The notes under the pieces: model-generated
What the model was told of the DNA's origin: nothing
What the model saw: the letters and a program-made list of their open reading frames with translations, nothing else
The model's database searches: none
Shown here: positions 15,011-23,736 of the stretch, in pieces
Layout: every line of letters starts with the position of its first letter
Position numbering within the stretch: the stretch's first letter is position 1
Translations under genes and position numbers: made by a program
NCBI GenBank assembly: GCA_910584045.1
Contig: CAJTYO010000027.1
Span: 1 to 33,398, forward strand
Length of the DNA: 33,398 bases
Source of the DNA: an uncultured Oscillospiraceae bacterium
GTDB taxonomy: Bacteria; Bacillota; Clostridia; Oscillospirales; Oscillospiraceae
Direction of reading: 5' to 3'

Positions 15011-16399
15011 ATGGAAAAAACAAGACGTCTGGGGCAGGATGAATTTTACAGCCAAATTTTTAAGCTGGTCCTGCCCATTATCATCCAGAACCTGTTGAGC
15101 GCCGCTGTCAGTTCCGCCGACGTGGTGATGCTCAACTATGTGGGACAATCCTCCATCTCTGCCGTATCCCTGGCCGCTCAGTATGCCAGCGTACTGTTTA
15201 TGGTCTTCTACGGTCTGGGCACTGGCGTGACTATCCTATGCGCTCAGTACTACGGCAAGGGCGACATGCGTGCCATCCAGGTGGTGGAGGGCATTGCTCT
15301 GCGATTCTCCATCCCCATTGCATTGGCTTTCGCCCTTGCGGCACTGCTGATGCCGGAGACGATGATGTTGCTGTTCACCGACGACCGGGAGCTGATTGAG
15401 ATCGGCGCGTCCTATCTGCGCTATATGTCCGTCAGCTATCTGTGCTGGGGCGTCATCGAGGTCTACCTGGCCACTCTGCGCAGTATTGGCCGGGTGACGA
15501 TCAGCACGGTCATGAACGTGCTGGCCTTTTCTTTGAACATTTTTCTCAATGCGGTGTGGATTTTTGGCCTCTTTGGCGCACCCAAGCTGGGCGCCATGGG
15601 AGTGGCCATGGCCACCAGCCTGTCCCGGCTCATTGAGCTGGCGGCCTGTGTGGTGGTTTCCATACGCAGCAAGGACGTGCATTTGAATCTCCGGTACATC
15701 TTCGTGGGGCACAATCTGCTGTTCAAGGACTTTGTGCGCCTGTCCCTGCCGGCTCTGGGCAACGACATCAGTTGGAGTGTGGCCTTCTCCATGTACTCGG
15801 TCATCATCGGACACATGGGCTCAGACGCGGTGGCCGCCAATTCCTTCGTCATTGTGGTACGCAACTTCGGCACCATACTCTGCTTCGGTATGGCCAGCGC
15901 GGGGGGCATCCTGCTGGGGAACATCATCGGTGAGAATAAATTGGAGGAGGCCCGGAACGGTGCGAAAAAGCTGATAAAGCTGACGGTCATCACCGGGGCC
16001 ATCGGCGGAGCGATCATTCTGGCAGCCATGCCCCTGGTGCTGGCCTACGCCCGGGAGTCCCTCTCGGAGCAGGCTATGGGCTATCTGCGGAACATGCTGC
16101 TTATCAACACCTATTATGTCATGGGCGCGGCGGTGAACACCACGCTGATCGCAGGCGTGTTCCGGGCAGGGGGCGACAGCCGGTTCGGCTTCATCTGCGA
16201 CACCATCGACATGTGGTGCTATGCCGTACCCCTGGGCTTTATCGCGGCCTTTGTCTTCAAGCTGCCTGTTATGTGGGTGTACTTCCTTCTATGTACCGAC
16301 GAGTTCGTCAAGTGGCCCTGGGTGCTCGGTCACTACCGCAGCGGGAAATGGCTGCACAATATCACCCGGGATAAGCTGTTCGAGGGGGAGAAAAATTAG
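15011..16399 (+). CDS. MATE-family efflux transporter
   Basis: The 462-residue membrane protein has the twelve-segment MATE layout. It begins MEKTRRLGQDEFYSQIFKLV, then LPIIIQNLLSAAVSSADVVM, the usual helix 1, and has FRAGGDSRFGF near 395. A purine-rich site (AGAGGGA) lies before the ATG. It lies 32 bases after the sirtuin gene and ends in a strong terminator, so it may belong to the GNAT-sirtuin transcript. It is a clear paralogue in type of the MATE gene at 6062-7447, though not a close copy. Substrate unknown. Confidence 0.95.
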   Translation: MEKTRRLGQDEFYSQIFKLVLPIIIQNLLSAAVSSADVVMLNYVGQSSISAVSLAAQYASVLFMVFYGLGTGVTILCAQYYGKGDMRAIQVVEGIALRFSIPIALAFALAALLMPETMMLLFTDDRELIEIGASYLRYMSVSYLCWGVIEVYLATLRSIGRVTISTVMNVLAFSLNIFLNAVWIFGLFGAPKLGAMGVAMATSLSRLIELAACVVVSIRSKDVHLNLRYIFVGHNLLFKDFVRLSLPALGNDISWSVAFSMYSVIIGHMGSDAVAANSFVIVVRNFGTILCFGMASAGGILLGNIIGENKLEEARNGAKKLIKLTVITGAIGGAIILAAMPLVLAYARESLSEQAMGYLRNMLLINTYYVMGAAVNTTLIAGVFRAGGDSRFGFICDTIDMWCYAVPLGFIAAFVFKLPVMWVYFLLCTDEFVKWPWVLGHYRSGKWLHNITRDKLFEGEKN

Positions 16400-16417
16400 A
16401 ACTCCAGCATGATAAAA

Positions 16418-16466
16418 AAGCGGCGCCGGAGAATGGTGGGTATCCATTCTCTGGCGCTGCTTTACA
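16418..16466. terminator. 19-bp hairpin terminator between convergent genes
   Basis: Left arm 16418-16436 and right arm 16444-16462 pair over 19 bases with two G-U pairs. The left flank is an A-run (T-run on the minus strand) and TTT follows on the plus strand, so it can end both the MATE gene and the sugar operon. Confidence 0.85.
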
Positions 16467-16488
16467 TATATTTGGAAGATGGAGCGGC

Positions 16489-17334
16489 CTACAGCAGCTC
16501 CCCATACCCCATAACGCGAATATTATCCACGCTTTCCTTCAGGCAGTCGAAAGGATCCCGTCCATAGGTCTGGTCCTGTTCGATGGGTAAATAGACCGCA
16601 CCAGATTGGAGGGATGCGTCAATAATCGCCGGCATATCCAAGGTGCCTGCACCGATCTCGGCAAACTGAATGGACTGCTCCTGGTGCAGCAGAGCAGGGG
16701 TTATCTCCCCCTCCGGCAGACAGATGCGGTAGTCCTTCAGATGGACCAGGTCCGTTCTGCCCGCCAGCCGGCGAATCCACGCCATCGGGTCCTGACCGCC
16801 CCGCTGGAGCCAGTGTACATCCAACTCAAACCCCACGTACCGAGGGTCCGAGGCCTCCACCAGCAGCTCGAAGCCCGTCTTGTCGCCGAAGCGCTGGAAT
16901 TCAAAGTGGTGGTTGTGGTAGTACAGCCGCAGCCCCTCGTGGGAGAGCAATTCTCCGTAGCGGTTCAGGGAGTCAGCCGCCTCGAGGAAGCCCTCACGGC
17001 GGTTCACACAGCAACTGGGCATCAGTGCGTCCCGTATGTACCGCACCCCCAGACGCTTGTTGTAGGCAATGATCTTTTCCAGGTCCCTCTCCAGATCCAG
17101 TCCCTTGGGATTGGGAAACAGGGGCAGATAGTTGACACTGGTGGCCATTACCTTAACGCCATGCTTCTCCGAAGCCTCCAGCAGCTGGTCAATGTACTCG
17201 TCCGTCATGTCTACTTGGGACAGTTCAAAATAGGACACCCCTGCCTCCTTCACCTTACGGAAGGTGGCATCGGGCCCGTGCTCCCACATATGGAACTTCA
17301 CCATGGACATATTCAGCGCAATTTTTGCGTTCAT
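16489..17334 (-). CDS. Sugar isomerase/epimerase-like TIM barrel (last gene of sugar operon)
   Basis: The 281 residues show the xylose-isomerase-like TIM barrel (AP-endonuclease 2 superfamily). The metal ligands can be placed: Glu in YYHNHHFEF, Asp in GFELDVHW, His in DLVHLKDY and Glu in YLPIEQDQT. No phosphate-binding motif stands out. The start at 17334 (MNAKIALNMSMVKF) shares one base with the preceding stop (TGATG) and has GGAGGAG 8 bases upstream. Members isomerise or epimerise sugars and inositols, or cleave 3-keto-glycosides. Together with the dehydrogenases upstream it probably acts on an oxidised sugar. Confidence 0.9.
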   Translation of the reverse strand: MNAKIALNMSMVKFHMWEHGPDATFRKVKEAGVSYFELSQVDMTDEYIDQLLEASEKHGVKVMATSVNYLPLFPNPKGLDLERDLEKIIAYNKRLGVRYIRDALMPSCCVNRREGFLEAADSLNRYGELLSHEGLRLYYHNHHFEFQRFGDKTGFELLVEASDPRYVGFELDVHWLQRGGQDPMAWIRRLAGRTDLVHLKDYRICLPEGEITPALLHQEQSIQFAEIGAGTLDMPAIIDASLQSGAVYLPIEQDQTYGRDPFDCLKESVDNIRVMGYGELL

Positions 17335-18350
17335 CAGGTAATCTCCTCCCATTTTACGCTACGGCCCAGCTCAGATGAGGTGCGGATAGCCTGAATCAAT
17401 CGAATAACCCGGCTGCCGTCAGCTACGGAGACATACCGTCCCTCACCGCCAGCAAGGCAGCGGTAGAAGTCCTCGATCAGCTGGAAATGGCCAGGGCCGT
17501 AGTAGCTCTTTCCATCCGGCGCCTGCTGATCCCGGGCCAGGAGGACCTTCTCCGTCTCCCGCCCTGGGATGTGCCGCCAGAGGCTGTAGTCCTTGATGGT
17601 ATAAATCGCCCGTTCACAGACCGCCTGGAGCTCGATGCTGGAATTATCCACGTTGCACACCGAACCGAAGAACAGCCCGGAGACCCCTTCCGCAAAGGTG
17701 ATGCGGGCCGCCGCACTGTCCTCTACCTCGATGGGATAGTCGGACAGGTTGGTGACGATACCCTTGACATGCTCCACCTCGCCGCCCAGCTGTAGCATCA
17801 GATCCAGAGTGTGCACCGCCTGGTTGAGCATGCAGCCGCCCCCAGCCAGCTCCATCTGTCCCCGCCAGGGGGCGGCTGCATAGTATGCCTCGCCGCGGGA
17901 CCAGGCGGCGATGGCCTTCAGCCCCAGGAGCCTGCCTGGCTTCTCCTCCTCCAGACGGCACAGCAGTGTCCGGAAGGTGCTATTCCATCGGTTTTGCAGG
18001 CACACCGCCACCGCGACGCCGCAGCGCTCCTCCAGTTCGCTCATCCTGGCGCAGGAGGCAGCAGTAATGGATACCGGTTTTTCACACAGCACGGCCGTGC
18101 CCTGGCTGGCGAAGGTCTCGGCGGCCGGCTCGTGAAGGGCGTGGGGCAGGCAGATGTGGACAGCGTCCAACCCCTCCTCCTCCGCCATGCGCCGGTAGTC
18201 CGTATAGCCCCGCACCTCCGCCGGAATCCGTTCCGGCAGAATGTCGCAGCAGGCGGCGAGTTCCACGCCATCCAAGCGCTCCAGCGCCTGCCGGTGGACA
18301 GCGGACACCGTGCCCATGCCTACGATCCCCACGCGGAGAGGGGCGCTCAT
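17334..18350 (-). CDS. Gfo/Idh/MocA-family oxidoreductase
   Basis: This NAD(P)-dependent sugar or inositol dehydrogenase has 338 residues. The Rossmann loop is GIVGMGTVSAVH (about 9-20). The family motif is VLCEKPVSIT near 95, with the catalytic Lys of EKP. The active-site stretch reads MLNQAVHTLD, keeping the His. The C-terminal domain is the usual open beta sheet. It overlaps the upstream dehydrogenase gene by 4 bases and the downstream isomerase gene by 1 base, which implies tight coupling. The exact sugar is not readable from sequence. Confidence 0.92.
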   Translation of the reverse strand: MSAPLRVGIVGMGTVSAVHRQALERLDGVELAACCDILPERIPAEVRGYTDYRRMAEEEGLDAVHICLPHALHEPAAETFASQGTAVLCEKPVSITAASCARMSELEERCGVAVAVCLQNRWNSTFRTLLCRLEEEKPGRLLGLKAIAAWSRGEAYYAAAPWRGQMELAGGGCMLNQAVHTLDLMLQLGGEVEHVKGIVTNLSDYPIEVEDSAAARITFAEGVSGLFFGSVCNVDNSSIELQAVCERAIYTIKDYSLWRHIPGRETEKVLLARDQQAPDGKSYYGPGHFQLIEDFYRCLAGGEGRYVSVADGSRVIRLIQAIRTSSELGRSVKWEEIT

Positions 18351-19489
18351 CGCCGCTCCTCCGCAATTTTCTCCTGGAGCTTTTCATAGAACAGCGCCCC
18401 GTCCACCGGCAGCTCCACCATCTCCTCCAGCCAGCTGGACAGATGCAGCGCGTTGGATATCTCCACCGCCCGGATGCCCTCGCTGCCTGGTGCGATCAGC
18501 GGTGCGCCGGTCTCCACGGAGGAAACGAAATTCTTCATCACGTCAATATGCTGGATGTCCCAGTACTCGGGGTAGGTGAAGGTCTCCTCTTCGTACAGCT
18601 TCTCCCCGCCCTGTCCCTTCACGATGGCCAGCATCTGGCGGAAGTCCAGTTCCTCACTGAGCACATCCTCCGGCTTGAACATTCGCCGGACGGTGGCGGT
18701 GGAGCTGTTCTCCACGATAATCTTCCCCCGGTCCCCCTGGATCTCCAGCCGGTCGCTGCCCACCGCGTCGTGGGTGCAGGTCACCAGTACGCCGGTGGCC
18801 CCGTTGGGGTACTCGAAGTAGGCCGTCACGTCGTCCTCCACGGTGATACGCCGGTGGGAGCCGTAACGCAGATAGCCCCGGGCCCGGGCGGGCATCCCGC
18901 ACAGCCACTGGAGCAGGTCCAGCTGGTGAGGGGCCTGGTTGACCAGCACCCCGCCGCCCTCGCCCCACCATGTGGCCCGCCAGGGGCTGGAGGCATAATA
19001 TTTATGAGTTCTCCACCAGCTGGTAATCAGCCAGTTGACCCGGCGAATCTCCCCGATCTCCCCGGCGTCCAGAATGGCCTTCAGCCGCTGGTAGAGGGGA
19101 TTCGTCCGCTGGTTGAACATCATGGCGAAGCGCTGGTTGGGTCGCCGGGCGGCGGCCTCGTTCATCTGCCGGATCTGGTCGGCATACACCCCCGCCGGCT
19201 TGTCCACCAGCACGTGGAGCCCGTGCTCCAGAGCGGAGATGGCCAGAGGCGGATGAAAGTAGTGGGGCGTGACAATCATCACCGCGTCCGCCAGGCCGCT
19301 GGCGAACAGGGCTTCCGCGTCCTCAAAGACCGCCACGCCGTCAGGCAGCGTCTCCCGAGCCCACTGCCGCCGCTCCTTCGATACGTCGCACACCGCCGCC
19401 AGCACGCCGCCGGGGATTGCTCCCTCCGTCAGCCAACCGCAGTAGCTGGAGCCCATATTTCCAATGCCGACAATGCCAAATCGAACCAT
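18347..19489 (-). CDS. Gfo/Idh/MocA-family oxidoreductase, DKP variant
   Basis: This 380-residue dehydrogenase has the Rossmann loop GIVGIGNMGSSY (5-16) and VLVDKPAGVY in place of EKP, keeping the Lys. The active site reads GGGVLVNQAPHQLDLLQWL, a common form in sugar-operon members. ASSPWRATWWGEGGG just before it is also typical. GGAGGTAAAA precedes the ATG. It is not a copy of its downstream neighbour: length, motif and substrate loops differ. The two may oxidise and re-reduce different positions of one substrate. Confidence 0.92.
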   Translation of the reverse strand: MVRFGIVGIGNMGSSYCGWLTEGAIPGGVLAAVCDVSKERRQWARETLPDGVAVFEDAEALFASGLADAVMIVTPHYFHPPLAISALEHGLHVLVDKPAGVYADQIRQMNEAAARRPNQRFAMMFNQRTNPLYQRLKAILDAGEIGEIRRVNWLITSWWRTHKYYASSPWRATWWGEGGGVLVNQAPHQLDLLQWLCGMPARARGYLRYGSHRRITVEDDVTAYFEYPNGATGVLVTCTHDAVGSDRLEIQGDRGKIIVENSSTATVRRMFKPEDVLSEELDFRQMLAIVKGQGGEKLYEEETFTYPEYWDIQHIDVMKNFVSSVETGAPLIAPGSEGIRAVEISNALHLSSWLEEMVELPVDGALFYEKLQEKIAEERR

Positions 19490-19498
19490 TTTTACCTC

Positions 19499-20350
19499 CT
19501 ATTCTCTCCACAGGCGCTTTACCGCGTCCAGCTGCATGGCAAATGCGTCATAGGGGGACAGCTGCCGGGAGCTGTCTATGACCTCCGCGCCTCCGCCCCG
19601 TTCCAGACCGGCCAGACCCTCGAAGGCCACCAGATGGGGCTCCAGGGTCAGAAACCCGTCGTACCCGGTCCGGCGCAGCCGGCGCAGCAGCTGAGGGAGC
19701 TTGCCGTCCCCCTGACCGCAGAGCACGTTGCGGCCGGTCTCTCTGTCCGCGTCCTTGATGTGAAAGTAGCGCGCATAACGTCCCAGCATTGCAAAAGCTT
19801 CCTCCGGCTCCTCTCCGCACTGCACAAAGTTGGCCGGGTCATAGATGAGTCCGAAGTCCTCCCCCTCCAACGCATGGACCAGCTCCAGACAGTTCTGAAT
19901 TGAGGCGCCAAAGGTGCCCTTCTCGTTCTCGTGGAGCAGTGTGACCCCGCTGCCCCGGAAGTAGGTCAGAAAGCCACGCAGCCGCCTGAGCACAGCCTCG
20001 CGAACCGCCGGTCCCTCCTCCCGGGTGTAGAAGCTGAAAACGCGGACATAGCCGCACTCCAGCTCCCGAGCATAGCTGCACAGGCGCTCGGCCATCATCA
20101 GCTGGGCGCGGTAGCCCGCCTCGTCGTCCAGGTCAATCTTCCCCAGGGGGGAACCAATGGAGGACACGCCCACGCGGTACCTCCGGCACATCGGCAGGAC
20201 CCGCCGGAGGAACGTTGCATCCGGACAGTCCCCAATATTCTGCCCGTCCACCCCCCGCAGAGAGATGTGGGACAGCTCCAGCCGGTTGGCAGCCTGCAGC
20301 TGTTCTTCAAAATTGCTGGAAATCTCGTCGGTAAATCCCGATAACAGCAT
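19499..20350 (-). CDS. Sugar isomerase/epimerase-like TIM barrel (first enzyme gene of sugar operon)
   Basis: This 283-residue TIM barrel belongs to the same superfamily as the one at 16489-17334 but differs clearly. Metal ligands are Glu in LLHENEKGTF, Asp in LIYDPANFVQ, His in YFHIKDAD and Glu in FLTLEPHL. It begins MLLSGFTDEISSNFEEQL, a start seen in members annotated as sugar phosphate isomerases without proven phosphate use. AAGGGG overlaps the stop of the permease gene, 5 bases upstream. No sugar kinase lies in the operon, so the substrate is probably not phosphorylated. Confidence 0.9.
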   Translation of the reverse strand: MLLSGFTDEISSNFEEQLQAANRLELSHISLRGVDGQNIGDCPDATFLRRVLPMCRRYRVGVSSIGSPLGKIDLDDEAGYRAQLMMAERLCSYARELECGYVRVFSFYTREEGPAVREAVLRRLRGFLTYFRGSGVTLLHENEKGTFGASIQNCLELVHALEGEDFGLIYDPANFVQCGEEPEEAFAMLGRYARYFHIKDADRETGRNVLCGQGDGKLPQLLRRLRRTGYDGFLTLEPHLVAFEGLAGLERGGGAEVIDSSRQLSPYDAFAMQLDAVKRLWRE

Positions 20351-20355
20351 AATTT

Positions 20356-21186
20356 TTACCCCTTTATTCCCGCGGAGGCGAAGCTCTCGATAAAATACTT
20401 CTGCGCCGTCATAAAAATAGCGATGATGGGGATCAGTGACAGGCTGGCCCCGGCCATAATGAGGGCGTAGTTGTTGGAGGCTTCATCCGCAAATTTTTGC
20501 AGGCCCACTGTCAGTGTCAGCATGGCGTCCTTGCTGAGAAAAATCAGAGGGTTTATGTAGTCGTTCCATGACCAGGTGAAGGCAATGAGCACCAGCGTCA
20601 TGAGAGCGGGCTTGGCTAAGGGCAGGATCAGTTTCCAATAGATCAGCGGGTGGGAGGCTCCGTCAATATAGGCGGCCTCTGTCAGCTCGAAGGGGATAGA
20701 CTGGAACGCCCCTCGCATCAGCAGCACCCCGAACACGGAGAAGAAGCTGGGCAAGATCAGAGCCCAGTGGGTGTTGGCCAGCCCCAGCTGGGAGAAGTAC
20801 AGATACTTGGGCAGGATGATCACTTGGGCGGGGACCATCATGGTGGCCAGATACAGTGCGTACAGCGCCTCCTTCCCCCTGAAGCGCAGCCGTGCGAAGG
20901 CGTAAGCCGCCATCGTGGTGACCAACAGCTGCCCGGCAACGGAGATCACCGCCACCTTAATGGAATTCCAGTAGTAGGTGGGGAAATTGCTGTTTCGCAT
21001 GACCTCAGCATAGTTGTTAAAATTCCAGTTTTTGGGAATCAGACGGATGGGGAACTCCATGACGTCGATCTCATACTTGAAAGAGGTGGAGAGCATCCAG
21101 ATAAACGGGAAAATGCAGGACACCGCGAACACTGCCACGATGACCGTGGCCCCAATGCGCAGGGGCAGGGATTTTGACTGCTTCAT
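20356..21186 (-). CDS. Carbohydrate ABC transporter permease, MalG type
   Basis: This 276-residue inner permease has six predicted membrane segments. The EAA loop, EAAYIDGASHPLIYWKLILP (about 180-200), contacts the ATPase. It begins with a short basic N-terminus before helix 1 and ends IESFASAGIKG, the usual MalG-type end. GGAGG lies before the start, which follows the MalF-type stop by 2 bases. No ATPase gene lies in the locus, so a shared MsmX-like ATPase encoded elsewhere should energise it. Confidence 0.95.
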   Translation of the reverse strand: MKQSKSLPLRIGATVIVAVFAVSCIFPFIWMLSTSFKYEIDVMEFPIRLIPKNWNFNNYAEVMRNSNFPTYYWNSIKVAVISVAGQLLVTTMAAYAFARLRFRGKEALYALYLATMMVPAQVIILPKYLYFSQLGLANTHWALILPSFFSVFGVLLMRGAFQSIPFELTEAAYIDGASHPLIYWKLILPLAKPALMTLVLIAFTWSWNDYINPLIFLSKDAMLTLTVGLQKFADEASNNYALIMAGASLSLIPIIAIFMTAQKYFIESFASAGIKG

Positions 21187-21188
21187 AT

Positions 21189-22115
21189 TCAGTCCTCCAG
21201 CTTCTTCTCAATCCTTCGCTGGACCATGGTGACCAGGAAGACCAGAAGGAACAGCACCACCGCGATAGCGGAGGCATAGCCGAATTTGAACTCCTTAAAG
21301 GCGTAGTAGTAGATGGCCTGCACCAGCACGGTGGTGGAGTATCGTGGTCCGCCCTCGGTGATGATGTTGATCTGGTCGAAAACCTTGAAGGAGTTGATGG
21401 TGGCCAGGGTGATGCACAAAAACAATGTGGAGCGCAGCATGGGGATGGTGAGCCGCCAGAAGGACTGCATCCTGCTGGCCCCGTCCAGGGCGGCAGACTC
21501 ATAGACCTCGGCGGGCAGTCCCTGCATGTTGGCCAGGATAATGATGGTGTAATAGCCCATGTCGTGCCAGACTGACATGATGATGATGCCGGCCATGGCG
21601 TACTCCGAGCTGGTGAACCACTTGGGTGGGTCGGACATATGAAACAGATTCACCAGAATGGAGTTGATAGGCCCCGTGGCGCTGGGGTAGAAAAGGATCA
21701 TCCACACCACGGCCACTGATACCATGGAGGAGATATAGGGCATGAAAACCATCATCCGAAGGGGCAGCTTGCCGAAAACCAGCTTGTTGAGCAGGGAAGC
21801 CAGCAGCAGCGCGATGGCGATGGTCAGAGGTACATAGCAGATAGTGTATTTGAGATTGTTAACTATGGCGGTGAGCACGCGCTCATCCGAGAGAATTTGT
21901 CTGAAGTTCCCCACTCCCGCGAAGGAGACGTCTGAGACGCTGCGCATGGGGTTCCAGTTTGTGAACCCCAGCAGTAGGGAGATGACGATAGGAATGAGAA
22001 CGAAAATCGCCGTTCCCAGGACGCTGGGCAGCAGGAACCAATAGGCGGTGCGCTCCTCCCGCACAAGGATGCTGGAGCGGGGCCGCCGGGCCCCCGGTGG
22101 GTCTGTTCGCAGCAT
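21189..22115 (-). CDS. Carbohydrate ABC transporter permease, MalF type
   Basis: This 308-residue permease pairs with the MalG-type protein. It has a basic N-terminal tail and six segments beginning AYWFLLPSVLGTAIFVLIP. The EAA loop is YESAALDGASRMQSFWRLTI (about 235-255). AGGAGG precedes the ATG. A 148-base gap with a strong hairpin separates it from the binding-protein gene, an arrangement that often lowers permease output relative to the binding protein. Confidence 0.95.
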   Translation of the reverse strand: MLRTDPPGARRPRSSILVREERTAYWFLLPSVLGTAIFVLIPIVISLLLGFTNWNPMRSVSDVSFAGVGNFRQILSDERVLTAIVNNLKYTICYVPLTIAIALLLASLLNKLVFGKLPLRMMVFMPYISSMVSVAVVWMILFYPSATGPINSILVNLFHMSDPPKWFTSSEYAMAGIIIMSVWHDMGYYTIIILANMQGLPAEVYESAALDGASRMQSFWRLTIPMLRSTLFLCITLATINSFKVFDQINIITEGGPRYSTTVLVQAIYYYAFKEFKFGYASAIAVVLFLLVFLVTMVQRRIEKKLED

Positions 22116-22143
22116 AAAATTCTTTGCCTCCTGTTATTTGCCG

Positions 22144-22179
22144 GGGAGCGGGAAGCGGATGGTTTCCGCCCCCGCTCCC
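22144..22179. repeat. Intercistronic hairpin between binding protein and permease genes
   Basis: GGGAGCGGG (22144-22152) and CCCGCTCCC (22171-22179) pair, with an inner GCGGA/TCCGC pair (22155-22159 and 22165-22169). No T-run follows on the minus strand, so it more likely stabilises the upstream mRNA or dampens read-through than stops it. A second GC-rich dyad follows at about 22206-22253. Confidence 0.7.
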
Positions 22180-22263
22180 ATATAAAGCGAATGGACGCCG
22201 GATCGACAGCCGGAGGCGCGGGAGAGAGGGAGAGGGTCCTCGCTCCCGGCGCCTGGCGCTGTC

Positions 22264-23613
22264 TCACCGCAGGATCTCGTTGACCCGGTTCTCGATGTTG
22301 TCCAGGACGGCGTCAAGCTCCGCCTCACCGAAGAAATAGGGCTCGACCTCCTCCTTGATGATGGACATATAGCTGGCGCCCTGGGGACCCAGAATTTTGT
22401 TGGTGGTCCAGATCACACTGGTATCAAAGAAGAATTCAGCCTGCTCCGCGGTCAGAGAGGAGCCCGCCACAAAGGTTTCGATCAGCTCGTCGCCGTAAGC
22501 GGGAATATAGCAGGGTACGTTGCCGGTGGCGGCGATGGCTGCGGCGTTCTGGGTCTCCAGGTACAAAATAAACCGGAAGGCGGCTTCCTTGTTCTTGCAC
22601 GTTTCGGGCACGCCCAGTACGGAGACGGAGAAGTTGCCCCGGCGGCCTTCCACAGAGCTGTCCAGACGGGGAATGGGCGCGATACCCACCTCAAAGTCGA
22701 AGGGGAACTTGTCCGTTTTCTTCATGTCGCGCACCAGCCAGCTGCCGGCCATGACCATGCCCTCCTTGCCGCCCAGGAAGGAGCTGTTGATAACCGTGCC
22801 GGAGGCCTTGATCTCACTGTAGGACATCTGGAGCCCCTGACTGTCCAGGTCCACCCGGCGCTTCAGACCATCGGCCCAGACGGAGTCCTTGATGTTGCAC
22901 AGACCGTCGGCGGTGTACCAGTCCCCTGCTTGGGCGGAGATGACGGCCCACTCGTTGGCGTAGGTGTGGGAGTAGGTTCCGAAAATACCGTCGTTTTTGC
23001 CCCAGGCAGAGATCTTGGCGGCAGCGTCGGTGTAATCGTCCAAGGTCCACTGGTCGGTGGGGTAGTCTACACCGGCCTTGTCAAAAATCTCCTTGTTGTA
23101 GTACAGAGCGTTCTTGGTGGTGCGGTAGGGAATACCGTAATAACTCTCCCCCATTTTGGCCCAGGCGGCATAGTCGCCGAAGGAGGCCTCCATGTCCAGA
23201 CCGTACTGGGCGATCAGTTCGTCCAGGTTAGCCATCATGCCCTGCTCGAAACGGGTGAACTGGTCACCATCGGCCAGAGGCATCACGTCTACCTCGCCGC
23301 TCATGGCCAGGATGTCCAGTTGGGTGGTGCGGTCGCTGTTAGCCGAGATGTCGTAGGTTTCTACGACGATGTCGGGGTTGTCCTTCATAAAGGCGTCGAT
23401 AATGGCGGAATCCACCATGTCCCAATCATAGTAGCGGATGGTTACCGGCTCTGCCGCCGTCTTATCCGTGCTCTGGCCGGGATCGCTCTGGCTGGGCTGG
23501 GAATCCGCGGGCGTCTGGGTGGGGGTCTGGGAGGGCTTCTGTCCGTCTCCGCAGGCGCTCAGCAGAGACAGGGTCATGACAACAGTCAGCAAGATCGACA
23601 ATACTCTTTTCAT
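22264..23613 (-). CDS. Extracellular carbohydrate-binding lipoprotein of ABC importer
   Basis: The 449 residues begin with a lipoprotein signal ending LLSAC (C21 would be lipidated). A Ser/Thr/Pro/Gln-rich linker (about 25-53) lifts the binding domain off the membrane. The rest is family 1 solute-binding: VTIRYYDWDMVDSAIIDAF, LDILAMSGEVDVMPLAD, YYGIPYRTTKNALYYNKEIF. The last phrase is typical of sugar-binding members. A GGAG site precedes the ATG. It has its own promoter (23676-23704), consistent with high, regulated expression. The ligand is unknown. Confidence 0.95.
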   Translation of the reverse strand: MKRVLSILLTVVMTLSLLSACGDGQKPSQTPTQTPADSQPSQSDPGQSTDKTAAEPVTIRYYDWDMVDSAIIDAFMKDNPDIVVETYDISANSDRTTQLDILAMSGEVDVMPLADGDQFTRFEQGMMANLDELIAQYGLDMEASFGDYAAWAKMGESYYGIPYRTTKNALYYNKEIFDKAGVDYPTDQWTLDDYTDAAAKISAWGKNDGIFGTYSHTYANEWAVISAQAGDWYTADGLCNIKDSVWADGLKRRVDLDSQGLQMSYSEIKASGTVINSSFLGGKEGMVMAGSWLVRDMKKTDKFPFDFEVGIAPIPRLDSSVEGRRGNFSVSVLGVPETCKNKEAAFRFILYLETQNAAAIAATGNVPCYIPAYGDELIETFVAGSSLTAEQAEFFFDTSVIWTTNKILGPQGASYMSIIKEEVEPYFFGEAELDAVLDNIENRVNEILR

Positions 23614-23636
23614 GGCTTCTCTCCTTTTTCTTGTTT

Positions 23637-23674
23637 AATCTGCAAAAAATCGGGCCCGTTTTTCTGCGTAGATT
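23637..23674. promoter_or_regulatory. Imperfect 38-base dyad at the start of the binding-protein transcript
   Basis: The dyad is centred on GGGCCC (23652-23657) with outer arms AATCT/AGATT and A/T runs between. On the minus strand it starts just after the -10 box, so it covers the predicted RNA start. It could be a repressor operator or a leader hairpin that attenuates transcription. No family of regulator can be named from it. Confidence 0.55.
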
Positions 23675-23675
23675 A

Positions 23676-23704
23676 ATCATACCGAACAACGCCTGTAAAA
23701 ACAA
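23676..23704 (-). promoter_or_regulatory. Promoter of the sugar-binding-protein gene
   Basis: On the minus strand, TTGTTT (23699-23704) and TATGAT (23676-23681) are 17 bases apart. It lies in the 123-base gap after the histidine kinase gene. The weak -35 fits an activated promoter; the AraC-type response regulator from the same locus is the obvious candidate activator. Confidence 0.7.
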
Positions 23705-23736
23705 CGTCAATAATTTACTATTTTTCCTGATTTTTT

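Noticed and set aside
18443..19903. 486-residue open frame on the plus strand
   Set aside because: Antisense to a clear dehydrogenase and isomerase; no recognisable domain; composition of a GC-rich shadow.
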